NCBI GenBank assembly: GCA_963828755.1
Contig: CAWHFY010000009.1
Location: 62,001-126,000, forward strand
Direction of reading: 5' to 3'
DNA from: WHSW01 sp963828755
Lineage (GTDB): Bacteria > Actinomycetota > Thermoleophilia > Solirubrobacterales > 70-9
Length of the DNA stretch: 64,000 nucleotides
The notes under the pieces were generated by a model. That model made no database searches. It was not told where the DNA came from and saw only the letters and a list, made by a program, of their open reading frames with translations. Position numbers and translations under genes: made by a program. Positions 27,516-36,055 of this stretch are shown piece after piece (the first letter of the stretch is position 1; every line of letters starts with the position of its first letter).

Positions 27516-28064
27516 ATGGGTCGGGTCGGGCTTCGTCTTGGTGTGGGCCGTGCAGCCACCGAACACGACCGCGCGGGCGCCGCGGTCGAACTGCTCGAAC
27601 GCCACGGGGCGCTGTTGCGCGGGATCGCACGCCGGTATTCCGCCTGCCAGGAGGACGCCGACGACGCGGTCCAGCGTGCCGCGGTGATCCTGCTGACCAA
27701 GGGCCCGGCGGTCGACCCGGGACGGCTGATCGGCTGGATGATCGTCGTCACCAAGCACGAGGCGCTCGCGGTGCGCCGCGGCCGCGAGCGGCTGCTCGAC
27801 AGCATGACGCTCGAGCCGTACGGCGATCCCCTCGACGGGGTCGCGAGCGAACGGCCCGGGCCGGCGGAGCGGTTCGAGCGGGTCGAGGCGCTGGCCGAGG
27901 CGCGCGCTGCGCTCGCCGAGCTGAAGGCGAACGAGCGGCTCGCGATCGTGCTCCAGGCGGAGGGTTACTCTTATGCCGAGATCTGCCGGATCTGCGGCTG
28001 GAGCTACACCAAGGTCAACCGCTGCCTCGCCGAGGGTAGGGCGAGGTTGCGTGGGTACAGATGA
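27516..28064 (+). CDS. ECF-type RNA polymerase sigma factor
   Basis: 182 residues. Region 2 (LLRGIARRYSACQEDADDAVQRAAVILL) and region 4 (ALAELKANERLAIVLQAEGYSYAEICRICGWSYTKVNRCLAEGRARLRG) are recognisable sigma-70 segments with a helix-turn-helix at the end. Unusual for lacking an adjacent classical anti-sigma with a zinc domain. Two single-pass membrane proteins follow, 67 and 7 bp apart, and are candidates for the sensing or target partners. ATG at 27516; region 2 seems slightly divergent from group norms. Confidence 0.75.
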   Translation: MGRVGLRLGVGRAATEHDRAGAAVELLERHGALLRGIARRYSACQEDADDAVQRAAVILLTKGPAVDPGRLIGWMIVVTKHEALAVRRGRERLLDSMTLEPYGDPLDGVASERPGPAERFERVEALAEARAALAELKANERLAIVLQAEGYSYAEICRICGWSYTKVNRCLAEGRARLRGYR

Positions 28065-28131
28065 ATCGTGCAAGTGATTCAGACAGCACAAATGTTCGCG
28101 GTCGTAGGGCCAGCGCTAGCCTGGTAGCGAG

Positions 28132-28542
28132 GTGATGCTTTTCAGCGATTTTCGCAGGGTGTTTCAGGATCTGGGGATGCGGCTCGGGGACGCCGTAGGG
28201 CTCGGCCGCGGAACCGAGTATCTGCAGACGCCATGGATACGACGCCGCCACGTCCGGCGAAGGGCGCTCGCGGTGGTGACGATCGTGGTGATCGGCGCGA
28301 TTGGGGCAGCCGGGTACGCGATCGGGACCTCGCAAGGAGTCGAGAGCGGTGCAGCCGTGGAGGTGGGAAGGACGGCTGGCGAACTGCGTGGGGCCGCCGT
28401 CGGTGCCCGTGAGGGGTACGCGAGCGCGTTCGAGCCCGCCCGTGAGCGCGCCTACGAGGCGGCATACCGCGAGTCCTACAGGACGGCCTACCGGCAGGCG
28501 TTCGAGGAGGCCGGCCTCGCGGGCCGAACCACGTGCGGGTGA
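28132..28542 (+). CDS. Single-pass membrane protein with Ala/Tyr-repeat tail
   Basis: 136 residues (GTG 28132, with an ATG as second codon). A basic cytosolic start, one transmembrane helix (VVTIVVIGAIGAAGYAIGTSQG) and a C-terminal stretch with aromatic residues every fourth position (AYEAAYRESYRTAYRQAFEEAG). This spacing suggests a long, sticky amphipathic helix outside the membrane. The GYAIGTS sequence recurs in the next gene (GYVIGTSSG), marking them as paralogues. No known family recognised. Follows an ECF sigma gene. Confidence 0.6.
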   Translation: MMLFSDFRRVFQDLGMRLGDAVGLGRGTEYLQTPWIRRRHVRRRALAVVTIVVIGAIGAAGYAIGTSQGVESGAAVEVGRTAGELRGAAVGAREGYASAFEPARERAYEAAYRESYRTAYRQAFEEAGLAGRTTCG

Positions 28543-28549
28543 GCGGACC

Positions 28550-29116
28550 ATGAACTCGCACGCGCCCAGGACAGCGGCCAACTTCGTGCGCCGGTACCGG
28601 ACGTGGCGACCGGACCGCCGGCTGGGCGTCGCCTTGCTCGCGTGTTTCGTCGCTGCCGAGATGGGCGTATCGGGCTACGTAATCGGAACCTCGAGTGGCG
28701 ACGTCGAGGCGCCGACGGCCGGCGCGATCAAGCGCCAGGCATTCCAGAACTCGTTCGAGCAGGCGCGCGCCGACGCGGCTGCAGATGCGAGGCGGCTCGG
28801 GAGGCGAGCGGGGCAACGCGCGGGCCAGCAAGCCGGAGAGCGGGCCGGCGCTCAACTCGGCGCGCGCCAGGGTTCGGCGGCCGTCGAGCGAAAGCAGGCG
28901 GCGATCGCCGAACAGCTGGCGATCGAGGCCGCGCAGGCGGAGGCCGCGCGGCGAGAGGCCCGGCGGGCCAGGGCTGCGCCCGCCGCGCCCACGCCGCCAC
29001 CCGCCGCCACCCCTGCGCCCGCGCCCGCGGCTCCCGCGCCCGCAGCCCCTGCGCCCGCGCCCTCTGCGCCCGCGCCCTCCGCGCCGTGCTTCGATTCGGC
29101 CGGACACCCCTGCTGA
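28550..29116 (+). CDS. Single-pass membrane protein with Gly-x3 helix and Pro/Ala-rich tail
   Basis: 188 residues from ATG 28550. Basic N-terminus, transmembrane helix ending GYVIGTSSG, then a helix with Gly or Ala every fourth position (AGQRAGQQAGERAGAQLGARQ) that suits helix packing, an Ala/Glu-rich coiled segment, a Pro/Ala linker (AAPAPAAPAPAPSAPAP), and a short tail with two cysteines (CFDSAGHPC). Paralogue of the previous gene by its membrane segment. Function unknown; the linker could span the cell wall. Confidence 0.6.
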   Translation: MNSHAPRTAANFVRRYRTWRPDRRLGVALLACFVAAEMGVSGYVIGTSSGDVEAPTAGAIKRQAFQNSFEQARADAAADARRLGRRAGQRAGQQAGERAGAQLGARQGSAAVERKQAAIAEQLAIEAAQAEAARREARRARAAPAAPTPPPAATPAPAPAAPAPAAPAPAPSAPAPSAPCFDSAGHPC

Positions 29117-29128
29117 GCGGCGGCGCGG

Positions 29129-29896
29129 CTACCTCGAGCGCGGCTCCTCGTTTTCGTCCGTGAGGATGAAATGGACCCCCTGCGCCTTGACCCGGAAGCG
29201 GTACGAAAGATCGATCTCCTGCCGGACGCGCCCTCGCCCCTTGAGCTGGTAGCCGGGGAAGCCGGCGGAGAACTCGCACGCAAACTCGGTGCGGTTGCGG
29301 CGATGACAGTCTGGCTCCACCTCTTTGATGACCCGATGCGCGAAGCCATGGCGCTTGAGCGCGGTGACGACGGTGCGTCGCGCTGGCAATGCGCGTAGCC
29401 GCTTCGCAATCACCCGACGGTTCGCGCTCGCCTGAATATCGGCCTGGTCGTCCGAGGAGCCCCCGAGGTACGCGCAGAAGCTGCGGTCGCCCAGGCTCCG
29501 GGGCGTGTAGGCCTCCGTGGCACGGAAGTCCCCTTCGTCGGTGACCTCGGACACGAGCGAAATGGCGTCTGCCGGTGGAGCTGACGCCGAGGAAGGACAC
29601 TCCTCGCCCCTCGGGTTCACGAACACTGTGAGCTGGTCGCCGGCGTTGGCGGCCCCCTCGACCCGAACCGTGGCACGCGTGCCGACTTCGAGCGTTCGCG
29701 GAATGCTCAGCGCAAGCCATCGCCGAACGCGCGGTTCGAGCGGACCCTGGCCGACCGTCGCCGGTTCAACCCTGATCGCGCGCGCTTCGCCCAGGGACGG
29801 CTGTTGCGACATAGCCAAGATCGACACGCCCAGCACGAGAAGCGCCGCGCAGCCGCGACGCACAAGCCGATGCTCACCTCCCATGGCACGCCACAT
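29129..29896 (-). CDS. Secreted protein of unknown function
   Basis: 255 residues from ATG 29896 (or MGGEH at 29884). A signal peptide is evident (RRGCAALLVLGVSILAMSQ). The body has beta-like segments (ATVRVEGAANAGDQLTVFVNPRGEECP) and cysteine pairs (EECP, SFCAYLGG, PDCHRRN, EFACEFSAGF). The C-terminus has YQLKGRGRVRQEIDLSYRFRVKAQG. No family recognised. Co-directional with and immediately downstream of the GH26-like gene (17 bp), suggesting co-expression. The convergent neighbour is the Pro/Ala membrane protein. Confidence 0.55.
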   Translation of the reverse strand: MWRAMGGEHRLVRRGCAALLVLGVSILAMSQQPSLGEARAIRVEPATVGQGPLEPRVRRWLALSIPRTLEVGTRATVRVEGAANAGDQLTVFVNPRGEECPSSASAPPADAISLVSEVTDEGDFRATEAYTPRSLGDRSFCAYLGGSSDDQADIQASANRRVIAKRLRALPARRTVVTALKRHGFAHRVIKEVEPDCHRRNRTEFACEFSAGFPGYQLKGRGRVRQEIDLSYRFRVKAQGVHFILTDENEEPRSR

Positions 29897-29913
29897 AAGC
29901 TCTGAGTTTACGG

Positions 29914-31056
29914 TCACGGGAACGCCCTGGCCTGCGGGCGGTCCTGTATCACCGGCGGCTCGGGCGGGTCGGCGAGGCTTTTGACGCCCGGCGCGAACGG
30001 GCTCCAGTGCGGCTCGGCCATGTGGTTGCGAAGCGCCGCTCGGGCGCCGGGATAGAACTGGAGGTTGTAGTTGTTGTCGGGGTCGACCCCGCGGTAGTAG
30101 AGCATCGCCTTGACCCGGTCGTGCGCCTCTGCCCAGCGCAGCAGGCCGCCCGTGAAGCTGCCGCTGACGTCGTTGTCCCAAGGGCCGTACTCGCCGATCA
30201 CGAACGGCCACTTGTCGTAGCGGTTGAAGAAGGCGACGCCATCGTCGAAGGCGCCCGCGAACTTCGAGTAGATGTCGATCCCGACCCAGTCGACGTACTT
30301 GCCGCCGGGCCAGTAGTCGGCCGGCTGGTTGCCGCGGACGTTCGGCGAGCCGAAGCTCTGCGGCACCCACATCATCGCGACCCGCGGCTCGGGCATGTGC
30401 TCGGGGATCGGCAGCGGGATCCCGTCCGCGCCGCCCTCGTAGACGGGGTCGTCCTGGGACTTCGCGCGGATGATCCGCGGCAGCCCCATCCGCATCAGCT
30501 TGCGGTTGATCTTGTCGCGCGAGCCGCCGCGAAGGATCAGCGTGAATCGCCGCCACGCGAGCCGGTACCAGCGGGCGGAGTGGCCGTGGCGGCGCGCCGA
30601 GCCGTCCGCGTTGAACGCCGAGTACGCGTTCCAGTGCCCGTTCATCTCAGCCATGAGCCGGATGTAGACGGTCTGGCCGGTCTCGGCGATGTCGGCGGCC
30701 ATATGCGTCATGTAGCGGTCGTCCTTGCCCTTCGCGATCTGGCGCGGAGTGATCATCTCGACCCCGTCGCCGGTTGCGGTCGAGAGGCTCAGGACCCCGC
30801 GGGTGTTGGTCTTGCCCCAGCGGTACAACGCGCCGGTGGTCAGCGGCACCCGCCAATGGAAGAAGTCCTGAAGCAGCGCGGGGTGGGCGCCGACCTGGTC
30901 GCTGAAGGTCTCGAAGTCGGCGATCGAGCCGGTATCCGAAACGCCGTGGTACGCGCGGCCGTCGGGCGGCATGTAGGGGTTCGCGCCCGCGGCCGCCGGC
31001 GCGATCAGCGCGGCGGCGACGGCGAACAGACCCGCCAAAGTCGCCCTTGCTCTCAT
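29914..31056 (-). CDS. Secreted glycoside hydrolase, GH26-like
   Basis: 380 residues with a signal peptide (LAGLFAVAAALIAPAAAGA). YIRLMAEMNGHWNAYS places a candidate acid/base Glu (about residue 137) in the GH26 RxxxEMNGxW context; FVIGEYGPWDND carries a candidate nucleophile Glu (about 289); YVDWVGIDIYSKF fits the barrel strand before it. GH26 enzymes cut beta-mannan or beta-1,3-1,4-glucan. Full catalytic competence cannot be confirmed. Operonic with the secreted protein downstream. Confidence 0.68.
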   Translation of the reverse strand: MRARATLAGLFAVAAALIAPAAAGANPYMPPDGRAYHGVSDTGSIADFETFSDQVGAHPALLQDFFHWRVPLTTGALYRWGKTNTRGVLSLSTATGDGVEMITPRQIAKGKDDRYMTHMAADIAETGQTVYIRLMAEMNGHWNAYSAFNADGSARRHGHSARWYRLAWRRFTLILRGGSRDKINRKLMRMGLPRIIRAKSQDDPVYEGGADGIPLPIPEHMPEPRVAMMWVPQSFGSPNVRGNQPADYWPGGKYVDWVGIDIYSKFAGAFDDGVAFFNRYDKWPFVIGEYGPWDNDVSGSFTGGLLRWAEAHDRVKAMLYYRGVDPDNNYNLQFYPGARAALRNHMAEPHWSPFAPGVKSLADPPEPPVIQDRPQARAFP

Positions 31057-31136
31057 ACCCGTTGAACAAGCTAGAGGCGGCGCCGATGCGGTCGCGGGTG
31101 GCGCCGGGGCGCAATGAACCGCCCGGGCGACGCCGG

Positions 31137-31628
31137 TTAGCCGAGCAGCTTCGCCTTCTGGGCCGCGAACTCGTCATCGGTAAGGATGCCCTGCGCGTGC
31201 AGGTCGGCGAGCTGCTTGAGCTGCTCGACCACGTCCTGGCCCTGGGCTGCGGGCGGCGCCGGGGCTGCGGGGGCGTTCATGCCGACGAACGTCTCGGCGA
31301 CCTCGCCGAACAGTTGGCGCATCGTCGCGCGACCGTTGTCGTCGACGATCGTCGCGTAGGCCCAAGTCTTCATCGGGTCGGTGGTGTCGTACCAGACCGG
31401 ATAGCGGTCGCCCTGGCGCGGGATCTCGACCCGCGACACCGTGGTCGTCTTCTCCGCATCGAATGGGGGTGAGCCGTCGAGGGGCTCGATCCGGAAGATC
31501 ATCTTCACCCGCGGGTTGTCGTTCACGGTCATCCCGGTGTCCTGTACCGAGACCACGGTTCCGGCCCCCTTCGCGCCGGTCTCGAACAGCTCCGCAACCT
31601 GCTTCTTCTTGCTCTTGAAAAGCGCCAT
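31137..31628 (-). CDS. SHOCT domain protein
   Basis: 163 residues from ATG 31628. An N-terminal beta-rich region (GAGTVVSVQDTGMTVNDNPRVKMIFRIEP) resembles DUF3592-like folds. The C-terminal 28 residues (DVVEQLKQLADLHAQGILTDDEFAAQKAKLLG) are a clear SHOCT motif, which mediates oligomerisation and often sits at the end of membrane-associated proteins. An Ala/Pro linker separates the parts. Function unknown. Confidence 0.75.
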   Translation of the reverse strand: MALFKSKKKQVAELFETGAKGAGTVVSVQDTGMTVNDNPRVKMIFRIEPLDGSPPFDAEKTTTVSRVEIPRQGDRYPVWYDTTDPMKTWAYATIVDDNGRATMRQLFGEVAETFVGMNAPAAPAPPAAQGQDVVEQLKQLADLHAQGILTDDEFAAQKAKLLG

Positions 31629-31803
31629 GGGCGCCACCCTAACTCAGCGCAGGATCTTGCAACCGCGAGCCGCTGCGCGCGCTTGATCAGGCCCTGGCGG
31701 CGCCCGGTGAGTCGAGAGTCGTCTCAGACACGCGATGCGGGCCTCAGGCGACACTCGGCTGGTGCCGTCCTGCGCGCCGGCCCAACGGGCGCTTGCATTT
31801 CAG

Positions 31804-31892
31804 CGGAGGGGGTGGGATTCGAACCCACGGACCGAGCGAACCCGGTCAACAGCTTTCAAGGCTGCCGCATTCAACCGCTCTGCCACCCCTCC
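31804..31892 (-). tRNA. tRNA-Ser (anticodon UGA)
   Basis: Minus-strand cloverleaf: acceptor GGAGGGG pairs with CCCCTCC, anticodon loop CTTGAAA gives TGA, a long variable arm typical of class II serine tRNA is present, and the T-arm reads GTGGGTTCGAATCCCAC. CCA is not encoded. Confidence 0.93.
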
Positions 31893-31929
31893 GGGGACCG
31901 GTTGAGTTTGACGAATTACGCTTGCGCCG

Positions 31930-33240
31930 ATGACTGCGCGGTGGAGCAACTGGGCGGGCGATCAGCATTGCGAGCCTGCGGAGATCGTCGCGCCGGCGAC
32001 CCGCGAGCAGCTCGCCGAGGTCGTGGGGGGCGCCGCCGCGCGAGGGTTGCACGTGCGCGCCTCGGGCGCCGGGCACTCGTTCACCCCGATCGCGCTCACC
32101 GACGGGGTGATGATCCGCTGCGACCGGCTCGACCGGGTGCTGGCGGTCGATCGAGCCGCCGGCCTGGTCAAGGTCGAGGCCGGGATCGTCCTGCGCGACC
32201 TCAACCAGCGCCTCGACGAGCTCGGCCTCGCGTTCGCGAACCTCGGCGACATCGATCGCCAGACGCTCGCCGGGGCGATCTCGACCGGAACCCACGGGAC
32301 CGGGGCGCGCCTGCGCAGCATCTCGGCCCAGATCGAGGCGGTCGAGCTCGTGCTCGCCGACGGCAGCTCCGTCGAGATCGGCGCCGACGATCCCGCGGCC
32401 CTGGCCGCGGCGCGGATCGGCCTCGGGGCGCTCGGGATCGTCTACGCGGCGACGATCCGGGTCGTCCCCGCGTACACGCTGGCGCGCGTCGACAGCCCGC
32501 GGCCGCTCGACGAGACGCTCGCGCGCCTCGACGAGCTCAACGCCGACAGCGACCACTTCGAGTTCTACGTCTTCCCGCACACCGCGACGGCGCTCTGCCG
32601 CGAGACGCGCCGCACCGACGGGCCGCCCCAGCCACGCTCGCGAGCCATCGTCTACGCCCAGGAGGTCGCGCTCGAGAACTGGGTCGGGCAGGTGTTTGCG
32701 CTCGGGGCACGGCGCTTCCCGAAGCAGATCCCGCGCCTGTCCCGGGTCGCCGCCGCGGGCACCGGCCGCGCGACCAAGGTCGACCGCAGCTTCCGCGTCT
32801 TCGCGTCGGAGCGGCGGATCAAGTTCACGGAGATGGAGTACGGGATCCCGCGCGAGCACGCCGCCGAGGCGGTGCGCCGGGTGCTCCACATCGCGGCCCG
32901 TCCCGAGCACCGGGTCGCGTTCCCGATCGAGGTCCGCTTCGCCGCCGGGGACGACCTCGCCCTCTCCGCAGCGCACGCGCGCGACGTCTGTTACGTCGCC
33001 GTCCACCAGGACCGCAAGCTCGATTGGGAACCGTACTTTCGCGGCGTCGAGGAGATCATGGACTCATACGGGGGCCGCCCCCACTGGGGCAAGCGCCACT
33101 TTCAGACGGCGGCGACGCTGGCGCCGCGGTATCCGAAGTGGGACGGCTTTCAGCGGGTGCGAGCGCGACTGGATCCGGAGAGCGTCTTCAGCAACGCATA
33201 CGTCGATCGCGTGCTCGGACCACCAGCAACGAGCAGCTAA
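31930..33240 (+). CDS. FAD-dependent D-arabinono-1,4-lactone oxidase-like protein
   Basis: 436 residues of the VAO/ALO family. ASGAGHSFTPIALTDG is the FAD-binding loop, GAISTGTHGTG a second FAD contact, and HWGKRHFQT near the C-terminus is the HWxK motif that contacts the lactone in aldonolactone oxidases. It oxidises an aldono-lactone or polyol with O2. The convergent neighbour is the PLP aldolase/deaminase. Stop at 33238-33240 lies inside a direct repeat. Confidence 0.85.
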   Translation: MTARWSNWAGDQHCEPAEIVAPATREQLAEVVGGAAARGLHVRASGAGHSFTPIALTDGVMIRCDRLDRVLAVDRAAGLVKVEAGIVLRDLNQRLDELGLAFANLGDIDRQTLAGAISTGTHGTGARLRSISAQIEAVELVLADGSSVEIGADDPAALAAARIGLGALGIVYAATIRVVPAYTLARVDSPRPLDETLARLDELNADSDHFEFYVFPHTATALCRETRRTDGPPQPRSRAIVYAQEVALENWVGQVFALGARRFPKQIPRLSRVAAAGTGRATKVDRSFRVFASERRIKFTEMEYGIPREHAAEAVRRVLHIAARPEHRVAFPIEVRFAAGDDLALSAAHARDVCYVAVHQDRKLDWEPYFRGVEEIMDSYGGRPHWGKRHFQTAATLAPRYPKWDGFQRVRARLDPESVFSNAYVDRVLGPPATSS

Positions 33241-33284
33241 GCACTACATATATACGAGCAGCTAAGCGCCACTACATATATACG
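33231..33284. repeat. AT-rich tandem direct repeat
   Basis: Two copies of GAGCAGCTAAGC-ACTACATATATAC, 33231-33255 and 33256-33283, the second with three extra bases (GCC) after TAAGC. The oxidase stop codon falls in the first copy. The AT-rich core is unlike the surrounding high-GC DNA. It lies between convergent genes. Confidence 0.75.
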
Positions 33285-33329
33285 TACCCGAACTGACGCG
33301 CCGTGGCCGTGCGCTCGTCGCGGCTCACC

Positions 33330-34571
33330 TCAGAGGAACGTCTTGCCCTCGCCGCGGTAGGTCGGAACCTGGTCGACGATCCGCTCGCCCTCGACCAGAT
33401 AGAGCGAGTCGAAGCGCTCGCAGAGCTCGCCCGCCTTCGCGTGGCGCAGATAGACGCGGTCGCCGACCCGCAGCTTGTAGGCCGCGGCGCCCGACACCGG
33501 GGTCTGCACCTCGCCGGCGCCCTCCTCGCGGTCGAAGCGCAGGCCGCCGGGCAGGTACGGGTCGGGGAGCTTGTCGCGGCCCGGGCTGCCGGAGGCGATG
33601 TAGCCGCCGCCGAGCAGGGTGGCGACCCCGCCGACCGGACGGCGGACCACCGAGAGCGCGAACATCGCGGCCGGCTCGAGCGCGAGCGAGCGGTAGCTGT
33701 CGAACAGCGCGGGGGCGTAGAAGCCCGAGCCCGCCGTCAGCTCGGTGACGATCCCCGCCGCCGCGGTCCGCGCCAGGCTGCCCGTGCCGCCCCCGTTGAC
33801 GAACCCGAGCTCGTGGCCGTGCTCGGCGAGCGACTCGCGCACCGCGGCGACGATCCGCGGCAGCCGGGAGCGGATCTCGGCCTCCGAGCGCGACTGCATC
33901 AGGCGGATCTCGGCGCTGCGCACCGGCCTGCCGGCGATCCGGTCGCCGACCCCGGCGATCTGGCCCTCGTAGGCCATCAGCCCGGCCAGCTCGGTGCCCG
34001 GGCGCTCCGCGATCTCCGCCGTCATCCGCGCGGCGCGACCCGGGTCGTGGATCGGCGAGCGCTTCGGGCCGACCCTGGCCACCCGGCCGCCGAGCGGCCA
34101 CCAGGAGACGTCGATGTCGAGGCAGACGCGGACCTTCGCCGGGCCGCCGCCGATCGCCCCCTCGATCAGGTCGAGGTGGGGGCGGTCATCGACCATCAGG
34201 ACCGGAGCGCGGTCGGGATCGGTCGCCGTCATCCGGGCGACCTGCGCGATCGCTGCGCGATCGACCGTCGGGTAGGCGACGACGATGTCGGTGAAGCCCT
34301 GTTCGGCGAGGTACAGCGCCTCGGGGGCCGTGAAGGCGAGCACCCCGCGAAAGCCGTCACCGAGCGCCAGGATCCGGTGCAGCAGCGCGGTCGAGCGCAC
34401 CGACTTCGAGGCCACCCGGATCGGCAGTCCGCCGGCTTGCGCGAGCATCGCATCCGCATTGCGGCGCATCGCCTCGAGGTCGACGAACGCGAACGGTGGC
34501 GCGACGCCGCCGAAGATCGAGTCGTAGCGGGCCTTGAGGGCCTCGCGGTCGGTGTCGGATCCAGGGTTCAC
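33330..34571 (-). CDS. PLP-dependent amino acid deaminase/aldolase (alanine-racemase-like N-terminal domain)
   Basis: 413 residues from GTG 34571. PPFAFVDLEAMRRNADAML begins the fold, RVASKSVRS contains the PLP lysine, AYPTVDRAAI and VCLDIDVSWWPLGGR follow, and the C-terminus has a DSD1-like domain (SGFYAPALFDSY, AAYKLRVGDRVYLRHAKAGEL). This is the D-threonine aldolase/D-serine dehydratase-like group. It is convergent with the lactone oxidase; this pairing appears in other actinobacteria to my recollection. Confidence 0.8.
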   Translation of the reverse strand: MNPGSDTDREALKARYDSIFGGVAPPFAFVDLEAMRRNADAMLAQAGGLPIRVASKSVRSTALLHRILALGDGFRGVLAFTAPEALYLAEQGFTDIVVAYPTVDRAAIAQVARMTATDPDRAPVLMVDDRPHLDLIEGAIGGGPAKVRVCLDIDVSWWPLGGRVARVGPKRSPIHDPGRAARMTAEIAERPGTELAGLMAYEGQIAGVGDRIAGRPVRSAEIRLMQSRSEAEIRSRLPRIVAAVRESLAEHGHELGFVNGGGTGSLARTAAAGIVTELTAGSGFYAPALFDSYRSLALEPAAMFALSVVRRPVGGVATLLGGGYIASGSPGRDKLPDPYLPGGLRFDREEGAGEVQTPVSGAAAYKLRVGDRVYLRHAKAGELCERFDSLYLVEGERIVDQVPTYRGEGKTFL

Positions 34572-34616
34572 GGCGCGGGCGAGCGTATCTAGACTGGGCC
34601 ACGATCCCGTTCCCCA

Positions 34617-34705
34617 GGAGAGGTGGCCGAGTGGCTGAAGGCACTCGCCTGCTAAGCGAGTAGGGGGCGCAAGCTCTCTCGCGGGTTCGAATCCCGCCCT
34701 CTCCG
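34617..34705 (+). tRNA. tRNA-Ser (anticodon GCU)
   Basis: Plus-strand class II tRNA: acceptor GGAGAGG pairs with CCTCTCC, anticodon loop CTGCTAA gives GCT, long variable arm (AGTAGGGGGCGCAAGCTCTCTC region), T-arm GCGGGTTCGAATCCCGC. CCA is not encoded. Confidence 0.93.
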
Positions 34706-34828
34706 CTGAATGGTCGCATGCTTGGGTGACCACGCATGCCTCGCCCTGCCGTTCAGAGCACCGGCCCGCCGTGCGGCCCCGTCGTGCTCAACGACTGACG
34801 GCGCGGGCGCGGGCTAGGCTGGCGGCTG

Positions 34829-36025
34829 ATGACCGAGCCGCCAGCTCACGGCCCGCCGTTCGCCGGCTATCAGTCGGAGATCTTTCTGCTCGGGATGGGC
34901 GGCACGACCCCTTCGCATCCGGTCTCGATCGTCGAGCTGGAGCGCCTGGTGGAGGAGCGGATCGAGGACCCGCGCGCGAGCGCCTACATCTTCGGGGGCG
35001 CCGGCGCCGAGCAGACGATGCGCTCCAACCTCGAGGCGTTTCGCCGCTGGCGGATCGTGCCGCGGATGCTGCGCGACGTCTCCGACCGCGACCTCTCCGT
35101 GAAGGTGCTGAATACGCGGATGCCAGCGCCGGTGTTGTTGGCGCCGATCGGGGCCCAGTCGATCGTCGACCCGGAGGGTGAGCTGGCCACCGCCCGCGCC
35201 GCCGCCGCGGTCGGGCTGCCGATGGTGCTGAGCACGGTCGCGTCGAATTCGCTCGAGGCGGTCGCGGCCGAGGCGAGCGGGCCGAAGTGGTTCCAGCTCT
35301 ATTGGCCGCGCAGCCGTGAGCTCGCCGCGAGCCTGATCGCGAGGGCGGAGGCGGCCGGTTACGAGGCGATCGTCCTCACGGTCGACACCTTCCTTCCCGG
35401 CTGGAAGACTCGCGACCTGCAGACGGCGTGGCAGCCGTTCCTCGAGGGGGTCGGGATCGCCAATTACACCTCTGACCCCGTCTTTCAGTCACTGCTCGAC
35501 AAGCCGGTCGACGAGGACCCGCAGGCGGCGATCGGCCAGTTCGTGGTCCAGTTCACCAACCCGGAGCTGAACTGGGACGACCTCGAGTTCCTGCGCGCCG
35601 AGACCGAGCTGCCGATCCTGATCAAGGGCATCCTCCACCCCGAGGACGCGGTCGCTGCCCGCGAGCGCGAGGTCGACGGGGTGATCGTCTCCAACCACGG
35701 CGGCCGTCAGATCGACGGCGAGATCGCCGCCCTCGACGCGCTACCTGCGGTCGCCGACGCGGTGGGCGACGAGCTCGCGGTGCTGCTCGACAGCGGGGTG
35801 CGATCCGGTGCGGACGCGGCCAAGGCGCTGGCGCTGGGCGCCGACGCCATCCTGCTCGGCCGTCCGTACCTGTGGGGGCTGGCCCTCGACGGCGAGGCCG
35901 GGGCCCTCGCCGTGCTGCGCTCGATGCTCGCCGAGCTCGACCTGACGATCGGGCTCAGCGGCCACCGCACCCCCGGTGAGCTCGGCCCCGAGCTGCTCGC
36001 TCGCGAGGGCGACGGCCCCCCGTAG
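34829..36025 (+). CDS. FMN-dependent alpha-hydroxy acid oxidase (lactate 2-monooxygenase-like)
   Basis: 398 residues of the glycolate-oxidase/lactate-monooxygenase family. FGGAGAEQTMRSNLEAF, LLAPIGAQSI, STVASNSLEAVA and KWFQLYWPRS are FMN-side segments; VSNHGGRQIDG contains the catalytic His/Arg, and DSGVRSGADAAKALALGADAILLGRPY binds the FMN phosphate. The long insert before ELNWDDLEFL matches lactate 2-monooxygenases more than short-chain oxidases. Substrate is a 2-hydroxy acid, probably lactate. Confidence 0.83.
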   Translation: MTEPPAHGPPFAGYQSEIFLLGMGGTTPSHPVSIVELERLVEERIEDPRASAYIFGGAGAEQTMRSNLEAFRRWRIVPRMLRDVSDRDLSVKVLNTRMPAPVLLAPIGAQSIVDPEGELATARAAAAVGLPMVLSTVASNSLEAVAAEASGPKWFQLYWPRSRELAASLIARAEAAGYEAIVLTVDTFLPGWKTRDLQTAWQPFLEGVGIANYTSDPVFQSLLDKPVDEDPQAAIGQFVVQFTNPELNWDDLEFLRAETELPILIKGILHPEDAVAAREREVDGVIVSNHGGRQIDGEIAALDALPAVADAVGDELAVLLDSGVRSGADAAKALALGADAILLGRPYLWGLALDGEAGALAVLRSMLAELDLTIGLSGHRTPGELGPELLAREGDGPP

Positions 36026-36055
36026 CCCGATCGCGCGCGGCGCTACCTTGGGTGG

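Noticed and set aside
29129..30556. 475-residue protein beginning inside the GH26-like gene
   Set aside because: The N-terminal half is antisense-like Arg-rich shadow; the true start with signal peptide is at 29896.
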